Shown: positions 1 to 8,031 of the stretch, piece by piece
Position numbering within the stretch: the stretch's first letter is position 1
Layout of the letters: every line of letters starts with the position of its first letter
Assembly (NCBI GenBank): GCA_902570125.1
Contig: CACFXK010000003.1
Location: forward strand, 1-64,000
Source: an uncultured Pelagibacteraceae bacterium
GTDB lineage: Bacteria > Pseudomonadota > Alphaproteobacteria > Pelagibacterales > Pelagibacteraceae
DNA: 64,000 nucleotides
Direction of reading: 5' to 3'
Made by a program: the position numbers and the translations under genes
Notes under the pieces: generated by a model
Seen by the model: the letters and a program-made list of their open reading frames with translations, nothing else
The model's database searches: none
What the model was told of the DNA's origin: nothing

Positions 1-3000
1 TTGAGTAAAATTTTAACAATTGTATTTGTTATTTTGTTTTTTATAACATCTAAATCCTATTCAATAGAAGAAATAACTGAATTAACTGATGCTATTAATG
101 ATGCTAGAGAAGAATTTAATAATGCTTCAGAAGCTTCGACAGAACAATCAAAAATAATTGATCAAGCTTTAAAAGAAATTGATAAAGCAACCGAGTATGT
201 TCAGGAAGCTATAAATAACAACAATACTAAGGATGCGATAAAGACTTTAGAGTTTATAGAAAAATCTTTATCTGATGTCGAAAGTATAATTCCTCAAGAG
301 TTTGGGACAGATATGTCTAATATGGATGTTTCTGCAATATCAAAAGACGATATGGATATTGTAAATGAAATAACATCACAAATGAATGTTGCTAAAGAGG
401 AAAAGCTAAACAAATTTATGTCAGAACTAGTTGATCTAAATCAAAAAGGAATTGATACAGTTTCTATCTCTGAGAATTTAAACAGTATGGGAATTGATAC
501 TATAAAAATAGCTATCAATTTAAATAAAAACAAGCAAATAGAAACATGGACAAAAGAAGAATGGGCAGAGTCTTATAATGGTTCTATTTTAACATCTGCT
601 GGCTCAGAAGTAGTTGTCGATAAAGAAATTTCTTCAAAAGTTGATGATTTAGAGCAAAAATTACAAGTAAATAATATTAAAATATTGGAAAAAAGAAATT
701 CACTGACAGAACTACAAACAAAAATTGATCCTATATCAAATCAAATCACAGATCTTCAAACACAAAAATCTAATCTTTTAGCAAAATATAATGAAGAAAT
801 ATTAAAACAATCTTCAACAGTTTTATCTAGCGATGAGATAAGTCAAAGCAAAGAGTTGGCTGACCAATTTAATAATCAAATGAATGAAATTTCAAATGAG
901 ATCAAATTTGCAGAAGAACAATCAAGTTCGCTTCAGCAACAAGTTCAAGGTTTAAATTTAGAGTTAACTAATGAAATTGCTAATAAAACACAACTTCAAA
1001 ATAATATTAGAGATCTAAACAACCAACTTTCAGCAAATCAAGATATTTTATCTCAAAAAAATTTTGAGCTTGACCGTCTAAAAAATACAGATTTAAACAC
1101 AAAGGTAAATTCATTAAATGAACAATTACAATATGCATCTCGTGAAAGAGATTTTATTGAAAGCAATTTTGAAAAATCAATAGATTTAGAAGTAGATGCA
1201 CTTGCAAGGTATCATTCAGCGTTAGGAGACGTTGATAGTAAAGACTTTGATAAACAAATAGATTTTTCCATGAGAGAAGTTGGCGTAATAATGGATGCTG
1301 ATCCTAGAAAACATAGAGCATTTGAAATAGAAAAATACGCAACTTATGCTGGTTTTTCAGAGGACTATATTCAAAAAAGCATTCAAGCAGTTAATAGTGA
1401 TGATTGGGTAAGACAAAAAGAAATTTACAAAGAGGTTTCAAAAAAACTATCTAAAAATCCAGAATGGGTTGTTGATATACCATCTGATGCTGAACTCAAT
1501 GTTATGATCGAAGAAGATAAGGCAATACAAGCTGCTGCTCTTGCATCTATGGAGGTAGAAGGGATTAAGTCTGCATGGAATAAAAAAATTAATGAGCAAG
1601 CAAAAGAATTCCAACCTTTAGCAGGATTAAATACAACGTGGATTAAATATTCAAGCCTTCAGTCAAATGTGGTTGAAACAGACTTGGTAGCTAAAGAACT
1701 AGATAAAATTTTAAATTCTGATTCTGAATTAAAAAATCTTACAGCAACATTAGAAGAAAAACAAAAACAATTGAAAGATATACAAGAGTTTCAAAGATTA
1801 AAAACTGAAGAAATAAATGAACAAATAAAACCACTTCAAGGTCAGCTATCTAGTGAATACGCTAAGATGAATGATTTTAATCAACAATATATGCAAAAAT
1901 CATTAGAAAAAAATTCATTTATAAATTCAATTGGTGGATATGCTGCCCTGCAAAGAGATAAAGGCAACATTAATTATGGTGAGTGGACAAGAACTATTAA
2001 TGATTTAGATCAGCAACTCTCAGATATAAATAACAAAGCTCAAAACCAAATGATGGAAGCACAAAAAATTTCAAGTGAAATTTATAAAATTCAGATTGAT
2101 AAGAGCACATCAAATACTGAAATTAACAATTTGATAAATTTACAACGTGAAGTAGGGAATTTATCACTAGAACATAGTCGAAAACTTGGTGACGCTGCAG
2201 AACAAGCTAGATCAAATCTAATAGCACAAGTAGAAGAAGCTACAGCAAAGTATAATGAAATTATTTCACAAGAAAATCCAGATCTTAAAGCTGTTGAAGA
2301 AAAAGTTATAAAAATTTTAAAAGGTGTTCCAACTTTTGCAGATGACGCAGAAAATCTTGCAGGACTTGATCCAGCAACTTTAAGAGCAAAATTAATTGAT
2401 ATAACAGTAGGAACCAATAATGAGACAGCAGCCTTAAACGCAGCAAGGGATGCAGTTGCAAAAATAGGGAAGGATCCTGTAGGAAATTTGACAGGTCCTA
2501 TATGGGAAATGACCAACATTAAAGCTGCCGCAATTGTAAGATCAAAAAAATATGATTATGTAGATGATTACGCCTACATAACAGCAACTTATGGCGATCC
2601 CCTTAGTTTGAATTCGTCACAAAGAGAAGAGATTGAAGGTGAATTAAAAAATTTATTAGGAAAAGATAATATCAAATTAAAAACACTAAATACTAAAGTT
2701 TCAGAACTATCTAATGAATTAAATTTAACTAAAGAACAAAGTCAGAATTTAACAATGGAGATATCAAAATTAGAAAGTGAGTTATCTTCTTTAAAAAACT
2801 CAGAAAGTGAAATTCAAGCTCAGATAAGTAATTTATCAAATCAATTTAATTCTAAGGAAAGTTTAATTGCAGAAAAGACTCAAAATTTAGCTTCTCTTCA
2901 AGAACAATTAAATCCTATCAGCAATAGAATGAATGTTTTACAAGAACAAAGAGCTGAATTAGATACTAAGCTCAATGATCAATTAAATACTATCGCTAAC

Positions 3001-4602
3001 CAAATTGAAAGTCAGGGCCAAGGTACAGAGGAAGCAAATGCATTAAAAACTCAATTTGAAAACCAAATTGCTGAATTAGATAATCAACTAAAAGACTATG
3101 AAAATCAAACTGTTGAAATTAACAATCAATTAACTTCGCTTACAACTGAATTAAGTACTCTAGAAACTGAAAACCCAGAAATAGCAAGTCAAATTGAAAG
3201 CTTGAATCAGGATCTTAAAAATTTTGTAAACATAAAAGCTGACTTAGCTATGGCTACTGCAAAAAAAATGGGATTAGATGTTGATGAACAAGCATTAAAA
3301 TCAGTTGAAATACTTGATGGCAAAGTAGTAGTTACAATTAAAGGAACAGAATTAGTCAGAGTTGTTGATGAAAAAATGTTAACAGATCAAGCTGCAAAAT
3401 TTATTGATCCAATTTCTGAACTTTCTATCAATTCCAAAATATATTCCTCAAACGCTTTAAAACCAGAATTATTAACACAAGAATTAGTAACAGGTACATA
3501 CGAAGTAGCTAAAGAGGCAAGGGAAAAAGCTACTAAACGTTTAAGTGATTTAGAAGCAACACCAGGAGCAAGCAAAGCAGAAATACAAGCTGCAAAAGCT
3601 GCAAGTGATGCAGCAAAATATGCAGAAATTGCTGCTGGTCAATCTTTAGTTTCTAATGCAAATATAGCCTCAGCATCAATATCATCTAAGCAACAAACTT
3701 TAGAAGCATTAAGAAAAGTAGCAAGCACACCAGGTATGAATAAATTTGATGTACGTCGAGCAAATGCAGCGGTAAAAGCAGCAGAGGCACAAATTGCAGG
3801 TGGAAATTATAATTATATTGATGCGATAAGCAAAATCGCAAATGATGAACAAGATTTCAATCAATTTCGAGCAGATTTATATAGAAAAGATATAGAAGCA
3901 GCAAAGATAGCAGGAAATTTTCGTGAAGCTAATGAACTTCAAAAAGATTTGACAAGATTTCAAGAAAGATTAGTTGATGAAAGGAAAGCATTTGAAGCAG
4001 CTACAGCTAGAACAGAATATTTTGATGCAATAAGTGAAATAATAGGAAATAATACTGTAGGTATTTCAAGCTCATCGGTTCAAGAGTCAGTTAAAGCTGC
4101 TTCCAAAGGAGTAAATCAAACAAACGAATTTACAACTGCGTACGACTCGGCAAAATCAGCAAGAGAAGAAATTGATAAAAATTTAGCTTCACTAAGACAA
4201 GCAAGTGGAGGAACAACAACAGAAGCGATAAAGGCTGCAGAGGCAGCAAGAAGTGCAGCTCTTCAAGCTGAAATTGCAGCCGCTAATGTTGTAGCCTCAA
4301 ACAGTACAGCTGTTCATGAGGCCGCTCAAACGGCAGCTGCGGCAGCTCAAGAAGTAGCTCAAGAAGTAGCCCAAGCAGCTCAAACAGCTCAAGAGGCTGC
4401 TCAATCTGCAGCGGAGACAACCTTAGCAACATTAAAAGAAGTAGCGAGCACACCAGGAATGAATAAGTGGGATGTGCGTCGTGCAAATGCTGCAGTAAAG
4501 GCACAAGAGGCAAAAATGAGTGGATCAAGTTATGATTATCAGGGGGCGGTTGATAAAATTAACAACGACGAAAAAGCATGGAATGCAGCACGAGGAAATT
4601 AA
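1..4602 (+). CDS. Large exported coiled-coil/Ala-rich repeat protein, function unknown
   Basis: I do not recognise this 1533-residue protein. Residues 1-21 form a typical Sec signal peptide (Lys near the N-terminus, hydrophobic core, SYS before an acidic mature part), so it should be exported. Residues ~215-400, ~580-740 and ~890-1090 are Gln/Asn/Leu/Glu-rich with heptad-like spacing, as in long coiled coils. The C-terminal ~370 residues are Ala-rich and hold two copies of a module with the shared motif VASTPGMNK (from residues ~1240 and ~1481). No enzyme motif, membrane anchor or C-terminal sorting signal is visible. The reading frame is open at the left edge of the window: a TTG at base 1 gives a complete-looking signal peptide, but an upstream start cannot be excluded. 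It stands alone, 188 nt before tRNA-Leu. A structural or cell-surface/periplasmic role is a guess from composition only. Confidence 0.75.
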   Translation: MSKILTIVFVILFFITSKSYSIEEITELTDAINDAREEFNNASEASTEQSKIIDQALKEIDKATEYVQEAINNNNTKDAIKTLEFIEKSLSDVESIIPQEFGTDMSNMDVSAISKDDMDIVNEITSQMNVAKEEKLNKFMSELVDLNQKGIDTVSISENLNSMGIDTIKIAINLNKNKQIETWTKEEWAESYNGSILTSAGSEVVVDKEISSKVDDLEQKLQVNNIKILEKRNSLTELQTKIDPISNQITDLQTQKSNLLAKYNEEILKQSSTVLSSDEISQSKELADQFNNQMNEISNEIKFAEEQSSSLQQQVQGLNLELTNEIANKTQLQNNIRDLNNQLSANQDILSQKNFELDRLKNTDLNTKVNSLNEQLQYASRERDFIESNFEKSIDLEVDALARYHSALGDVDSKDFDKQIDFSMREVGVIMDADPRKHRAFEIEKYATYAGFSEDYIQKSIQAVNSDDWVRQKEIYKEVSKKLSKNPEWVVDIPSDAELNVMIEEDKAIQAAALASMEVEGIKSAWNKKINEQAKEFQPLAGLNTTWIKYSSLQSNVVETDLVAKELDKILNSDSELKNLTATLEEKQKQLKDIQEFQRLKTEEINEQIKPLQGQLSSEYAKMNDFNQQYMQKSLEKNSFINSIGGYAALQRDKGNINYGEWTRTINDLDQQLSDINNKAQNQMMEAQKISSEIYKIQIDKSTSNTEINNLINLQREVGNLSLEHSRKLGDAAEQARSNLIAQVEEATAKYNEIISQENPDLKAVEEKVIKILKGVPTFADDAENLAGLDPATLRAKLIDITVGTNNETAALNAARDAVAKIGKDPVGNLTGPIWEMTNIKAAAIVRSKKYDYVDDYAYITATYGDPLSLNSSQREEIEGELKNLLGKDNIKLKTLNTKVSELSNELNLTKEQSQNLTMEISKLESELSSLKNSESEIQAQISNLSNQFNSKESLIAEKTQNLASLQEQLNPISNRMNVLQEQRAELDTKLNDQLNTIANQIESQGQGTEEANALKTQFENQIAELDNQLKDYENQTVEINNQLTSLTTELSTLETENPEIASQIESLNQDLKNFVNIKADLAMATAKKMGLDVDEQALKSVEILDGKVVVTIKGTELVRVVDEKMLTDQAAKFIDPISELSINSKIYSSNALKPELLTQELVTGTYEVAKEAREKATKRLSDLEATPGASKAEIQAAKAASDAAKYAEIAAGQSLVSNANIASASISSKQQTLEALRKVASTPGMNKFDVRRANAAVKAAEAQIAGGNYNYIDAISKIANDEQDFNQFRADLYRKDIEAAKIAGNFREANELQKDLTRFQERLVDERKAFEAATARTEYFDAISEIIGNNTVGISSSSVQESVKAASKGVNQTNEFTTAYDSAKSAREEIDKNLASLRQASGGTTTEAIKAAEAARSAALQAEIAAANVVASNSTAVHEAAQTAAAAAQEVAQEVAQAAQTAQEAAQSAAETTLATLKEVASTPGMNKWDVRRANAAVKAQEAKMSGSSYDYQGAVDKINNDEKAWNAARGN
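3481..3870 (+). repeat. C-terminal duplicated module, copy 1 (protein-level repeat)
   Basis: This part encodes residues ~1161-1290 of the large coiled-coil protein. It starts with an AKEAREKA-type helix and an Ala-rich segment (KAEIQAAKAASDAAK). It ends in a block carrying ASTPGMNKFDVRRANAAVKA and NYNYIDAISKIANDEQ. The same order of segments recurs at 4123-4599. The final ~57 residues are the most alike, also at DNA level. Confidence 0.8.
4123..4599 (+). repeat. C-terminal duplicated module, copy 2 (protein-level repeat)
   Basis: This part encodes residues ~1375-1533 and repeats the order seen at 3481-3870: an AKSAREEIDKNLASL helix, an Ala-rich segment (here lengthened by AQE/AQT-type short repeats), then ASTPGMNKWDVRRANAAVKA and SYDYQGAVDKINNDEKAWN at the very C-terminus. 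The final block is near-identical to copy 1, whereas the linker is expanded with low-complexity Ala/Gln codons. Confidence 0.8.
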
Positions 4603-4690
4603 TATTTAGTTAAAACTCTTTTTAAAAAAATTTTAAGCACTATTGATTGTAAAATCTTTTAAATATTCTCGTATATTTTATAGGATAACC

Positions 4691-4707
4691 TGTACACAAC
4701 ATGTACA
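4691..4707. repeat. Pair of TGTACA palindromes in the intergenic region
   Basis: TGTACA occurs at 4691-4696 and again at 4702-4707, 11 nt apart (one helical turn), inside the 188-nt gap between the coiled-coil gene and tRNA-Leu. Each half is self-complementary. The spacing would suit a dimeric DNA-binding protein, but nothing else supports a regulatory role. The rest of the gap is A+T-rich without a clear terminator or gene. Confidence 0.3.
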
Positions 4708-4790
4708 TGGAGAGATAAAATAAAAAAATTTTACTTATTCCTCTTGTTCAATTATAAATATTAGCATAAATACTCATGAAATTCATTAAT

Positions 4791-4876
4791 GCCCTCGTGG
4801 TGAAATTGGTAGACACAAAGGACTTAAAATCCTTGCCATTTATGGAGTGCCAGTTCGAGTCTGGCCGAGGGCACCA
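4791..4876 (+). tRNA. tRNA-Leu (anticodon UAA)
   Basis: The 7-bp acceptor stem GCCCTCG/CGAGGGC, the anticodon loop CTTAAAA with TAA in the centre, a long variable arm, the T-arm GTTCGAGTC and an encoded CCA end give an 86-nt class II tRNA. The next gene, nadK, begins only 4 nt after the CCA. Confidence 0.97.
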
Positions 4877-4880
4877 CTAA

Positions 4881-5651
4881 ATGTTAAAGCCACACATACT
4901 TTTTGATCATACAAAAACATCAAAAAAAATTAAAAATTTTCTAGATCATAAAATTAAAAATATATCATTAGCTAAATGCAATCTAATAATTGTTGTTGGA
5001 GGTGATGGTTTTATGCTTTCGTCATTGAAAAAGTATAATAAATACAAAAAACCTTTCTATGGAATAAATGCTGGCAGTTATGGTTTTTTAATGAATAAGT
5101 TTTCGTCAAAAAATACTATTAGAAATTTATCTAAAGCAAAACAAGTTTCGATTTCGCCTTTAGAAATGAGTGTAAGGAATAAGTTTAATAAAACCAAAAA
5201 GTCTATTGCTATCAATGAAGTCTCAATTTTAAGACAAAGTAGACAAACTGCATCACTTGAAATTTCTAACGGTTCGCAAAAAATTATTAAAAAACTAGTT
5301 TCTGATGGTGTATTGATATCAACACCCGCAGGGAGCACTGCATATAATATGTCAGTTTATGGACCAATATTAAACTTAGACTCTAAAAAACTTTCTATTA
5401 GACCTATTAGTGCTTTCAGACCCAGAAGATGGAAGGGAAGAATTGTGAGCGATAAATCAAAAATTACAATTAAAAATCTAAATATTAATAAAAGACCAAT
5501 AAGTGCGGTTGCTGACAATTACGAAGTTAGAAATGCAAAGACAATATCTATCAAGATTAATAAAAAAGTTAAATTTAATCTTTTATATGATTCAAATAGA
5601 AGTCTTCAAAAAAAAATTAAAATAGAGCAAATTAGAAAAGAAACAAATTAA
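4881..5651 (+). CDS. nadK: NAD kinase
   Basis: This 256-residue cytoplasmic enzyme phosphorylates NAD to NADP using ATP. The diagnostic GGDG motif is at residues 40-43, followed by the NAGSYGFLMN segment and the C-terminal STPAGSTAYNMS motif (family form STPTGSTAY). The length is normal for alphaproteobacterial NAD kinases. The ATG at 4881 is the only start that keeps GGDG at the proper distance from the N-terminus. It lies 4 nt after tRNA-Leu, so the purine run of the tRNA acceptor stem (GAGG, 4868-4871) would be the only Shine-Dalgarno-like sequence. The stop overlaps the start of the next gene by one base, so the two are probably co-transcribed. Confidence 0.95.
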   Translation: MLKPHILFDHTKTSKKIKNFLDHKIKNISLAKCNLIIVVGGDGFMLSSLKKYNKYKKPFYGINAGSYGFLMNKFSSKNTIRNLSKAKQVSISPLEMSVRNKFNKTKKSIAINEVSILRQSRQTASLEISNGSQKIIKKLVSDGVLISTPAGSTAYNMSVYGPILNLDSKKLSIRPISAFRPRRWKGRIVSDKSKITIKNLNINKRPISAVADNYEVRNAKTISIKINKKVKFNLLYDSNRSLQKKIKIEQIRKETN

Positions 5652-6799
5652 TGAGTAATAAAAACTTTGGGTTTGGAACTCAAATAAGAAAATCTCCATA
5701 TTTTGATGCAACAGTCAGGTGGGGTGCAACAGGTTTTTCTGTTTATAACCATATGTATATACCTCGTGATTTTGGTGATCCTGAACAAAACTTTTGGAAC
5801 TTAATTGAAACAGCAATCTTATGTGACGTTGCTGTTGAAAGACAAGTTGAAATTACTGGACCAGATGCTTTTAAATTTATACAATTATTAACCCCAAGAG
5901 ATTTATCAAAATTATCTGTTGGTCAATGTAAATATGTTTTAATTACAAACGTAGAAGGTGGGGTGCTAAATGACCCAGTTCTCTTACGCTTAGGAGAAAA
6001 TCATTTTTGGTTATCTTTAGGTGATAGTGATATTTTATTATGGGCTCAAGGAGTTGCAATTAACTCTGGATTAGATGTGAAAATAACTGAGCCAGATGTT
6101 TCGCCATTACAATTACAAGGACCAAAGTCTGCTGAAATAATGATTAAATTATTTGGAGAAGACATTAAAGATTTAAAATATTATTGGTTTAGAGAATTAT
6201 ATTTAGACGGAATACCATTAATTGTTTCAAGAACTGGCTGGTCGAGTGAATTTGGTTATGAATTATTTTTAAGAGATGGTTCAAAAGGAAATGAACTATA
6301 TGAAAAAATTATGTTAGCTGGGAAGGAATTTGGACTTAAACCAGGTCATACTTCTTCTATAAGAAGAATAGAAGGTGGGATGCTCTCTTACCATGCGGAT
6401 GCTGATATAAATACAAATCCATTTGAATTAGGTTTAGATCGATTAATTAACTTAGATGGGAATATTAATTTTATAGGCAAAGATGCACTTAAAAAAATTA
6501 AAGCAGAAGGGGTTAAAAGATTACAAGTTGGTTTAGAAATTAAATGTGAAAAGTTAAGTGGACCCAATACTACATTTTGGCCCTTAATAGTTAATAATAA
6601 TACTATAGGAAAGATTACATCAGCCGTTTATTCTCCACGCTTGAAAAAGAATATTGCTTTAGCTATGGTTGACATTCAATATTCTAAAATTGGTTTAGAA
6701 ATTGAAGTTTCAATTCAGGAAAACAATTTTAAATGTGAAGTTATTGAAAAACCTTTTTTTGATCCAAAAAAACAAATTACATCTAAATCTTTAAAATAG
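5651..6799 (+). CDS. DmdA/GcvT-like folate-dependent aminomethyltransferase family protein, substrate unknown
   Basis: This 382-residue protein belongs to the GcvT family, whose members bind tetrahydrofolate and accept a one-carbon unit from a methylated substrate. Blocks shared with DMSP demethylase (DmdA) as I recall that family are VYNHM (31-35), VERQVEI (62-68), TPRDLS (81-86), NDPVLLRL (107-114) and QGPKSAE. Asp108 aligns with the catalytic Asp of T-protein (inference). A typical short GcvT of the glycine cleavage operon is unlikely, since no gcvH or gcvP is nearby. The sequence is not what I remember of characterised SAR11 DmdA, so I call it a DmdA-like paralogue. It overlaps nadK by one base, which suggests an operon; tRNA-Thr follows in convergent orientation 3 nt downstream. 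Confidence 0.85.
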   Translation: MSNKNFGFGTQIRKSPYFDATVRWGATGFSVYNHMYIPRDFGDPEQNFWNLIETAILCDVAVERQVEITGPDAFKFIQLLTPRDLSKLSVGQCKYVLITNVEGGVLNDPVLLRLGENHFWLSLGDSDILLWAQGVAINSGLDVKITEPDVSPLQLQGPKSAEIMIKLFGEDIKDLKYYWFRELYLDGIPLIVSRTGWSSEFGYELFLRDGSKGNELYEKIMLAGKEFGLKPGHTSSIRRIEGGMLSYHADADINTNPFELGLDRLINLDGNINFIGKDALKKIKAEGVKRLQVGLEIKCEKLSGPNTTFWPLIVNNNTIGKITSAVYSPRLKKNIALAMVDIQYSKIGLEIEVSIQENNFKCEVIEKPFFDPKKQITSKSLK

Positions 6800-6802
6800 A
6801 AG

Positions 6803-6878
6803 TGGTGCCCCCGCACGGATTCGAACCGCGGACCTATTGATTACAAATCAATTGCTCTACCAACTGAGCTACAAGGGC
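6803..6878 (-). tRNA. tRNA-Thr (anticodon UGU)
   Basis: On the minus strand the acceptor stem GCCCTTG/CGGGGGC (two G-U pairs), the D-arm AGCTCAGTTGGTAGAGC, the anticodon TGT in the loop ATTTGTAAT, the T-loop GGTTCGAATCC and an encoded CCA give a 76-nt tRNA. It lies 41 nt downstream of rlmB on the same strand and may share its transcript. Confidence 0.97.
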
Positions 6879-6919
6879 GTAAGAGGTTTTTTAATAGTAT
6901 TTAATATATTATCAAGAAA

Positions 6920-7657
6920 TTATTTTTGTTGATTTATATGATGAAAAACTATTGCTGCACTATTAGATATATTTAAACTTTCAACATTTTTGTTAATATT
7001 AATCTTTACTGAAAAATCTGTATACTTTTCTGTATGTTTATTTAAACCATGTCCTTCAGAACCAAAAAGTAAAATATTATTTCCATTCCAATTGACATCA
7101 GTAAAATTTTTGTCACTGTTTGCTGTAAATCCATAAACCCAAAAATTTTTATCTCTTAAATATTTTAACGTAGTATTTATATTTGATACTTGAAAAATAT
7201 TTAAGTATTCAACACAGCCACTTGCAGATTTATACAATAATTTACTTTCACTTGGAAAATGTCTCTCTTTCACAATAAGTCCGTCAATATTAAATGAAGT
7301 TGCGCTCCTAATTAACGAGCCAATATTTCTGGGATCTGTCACTTCATCCAAACAAACAAAAGTTAAATTATTCTTGCCTCTAATGAACTCTTTCAGTTCT
7401 GGATTTTCTAAATGTTCTATTTCAGCAACATACCCCTGATGTAGTATATCTTCGCTTCTGCAGTATTTATCTAATTCTTTTTTTGTTTTAAAAAAAACTT
7501 TTATATCTTTTAATAAATTTTTATGAGGGCTTTGTTTGTGAATGTTTTTTTTACTTTCCTCTGTTAAAAATATTTTTATTATTCGTCGTTTAGGGTTTCT
7601 CAATGCCTCAATAACTGCATGACGTCCTGCTATAAAAAAGGATGATTTTTGAGTCAT
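6920..7657 (-). CDS. rlmB: 23S rRNA (guanosine-2'-O)-methyltransferase RlmB (TrmH/SpoU family)
   Basis: This 245-residue SPOUT-class methyltransferase uses S-adenosylmethionine to 2'-O-methylate a conserved G in domain V of 23S rRNA (G2251 in E. coli, by family assignment). An N-terminal substrate-binding domain (residues ~5-75, beginning FIAGRHAVIEALRN) precedes the SpoU domain with motif 1 (DEVTDPRNIGSLIRSA), motif 2 (LLFGSEGHGLN) and motif 3 (LNISNSAAIVFHHI), which build the knotted cofactor site. The length is normal. Its place beside the tRNA/tuf cluster fits translation-related genes. The closely related TrmH is the main alternative, but the N-terminal domain favours RlmB. Confidence 0.93.
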   Translation of the reverse strand: MTQKSSFFIAGRHAVIEALRNPKRRIIKIFLTEESKKNIHKQSPHKNLLKDIKVFFKTKKELDKYCRSEDILHQGYVAEIEHLENPELKEFIRGKNNLTFVCLDEVTDPRNIGSLIRSATSFNIDGLIVKERHFPSESKLLYKSASGCVEYLNIFQVSNINTTLKYLRDKNFWVYGFTANSDKNFTDVNWNGNNILLFGSEGHGLNKHTEKYTDFSVKININKNVESLNISNSAAIVFHHINQQK

Positions 7658-7707
7658 ATTTTATGGATTTATAGGCTTTTTATACTATTTTTCATGAAAT
7701 TCACGTA

Positions 7708-7735
7708 TTGCATTTGTACAATAAAAATATATAAA
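7708..7735 (+). promoter_or_regulatory. Candidate promoter for tRNA-Tyr/tRNA-Gly/tuf
   Basis: TTGCAT (7708-7713), a 16-nt spacer and TATAAA (7730-7735) resemble a sigma-70 promoter and stand 53 nt before tRNA-Tyr. It is the best match in the 131-nt gap between rlmB and the tRNAs. Confidence 0.45.
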
Positions 7736-7764
7736 ACGCATGTTGTTTAAAGCTTTATTGAACA

Positions 7765-7780
7765 AGGGGACGCTTCCCCT
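7765..7780 (+). promoter_or_regulatory. G+C-rich hairpin just before tRNA-Tyr
   Basis: AGGGGA (7765-7770) and TCCCCT (7775-7780) form a perfect 6-bp stem with a CGCT loop, 8 nt before tRNA-Tyr. It stands out in this A+T-rich gap. There is no T-run after it, so it is not a normal terminator; it could guide 5' processing of the tRNA precursor. Confidence 0.4.
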
Positions 7781-7788
7781 GCTACTAG

Positions 7789-7874
<86 letters not shown>

Positions 7875-7916
7875 TTCAATAAATATTTAAATAATTAAGG
7901 AGTGTACTTGGGTGAT

Positions 7917-7990
7917 GCGGGTGTAGTTCAATGGTAGAACGCTAGCCTTCCAAGCTGGATGTAAGGGTTCGATTCCCTTTACCCGCTCCA
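7917..7990 (+). tRNA. tRNA-Gly (anticodon UCC)
   Basis: The acceptor stem GCGGGTG/TACCCGC (one G-U pair), the D-arm AGTTCAATGGTAGAAC, the anticodon loop CTTCCAA with TCC, the T-loop GGTTCGATTCC and an encoded CCA give 74 nt. It lies 41 nt before the tuf start and is probably cut from a tRNA-tuf transcript. Confidence 0.97.
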
Positions 7991-8031
7991 AAATAAAAAA
8001 AAGAAAAAAAAGAAAAAGAGGTAAAAAAGTA

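Noticed and set aside
2091-2519. 142-codon open frame on the minus strand inside the coiled-coil gene, and similar antisense frames throughout (for example 4283-4528, 8511-8858, 10448-10867, 16732-17148)
   Set aside because: They lie fully inside strongly supported genes and lack family motifs or ribosome-binding sites; their composition mirrors the codon bias of the real gene.
5651-6799. Straight annotation as DMSP demethylase DmdA or as glycine cleavage T protein
   Set aside because: Motifs fit the DmdA branch in general, but the sequence differs from the DmdA I recall from SAR11, and no glycine cleavage genes are nearby. Only the family level is safe.
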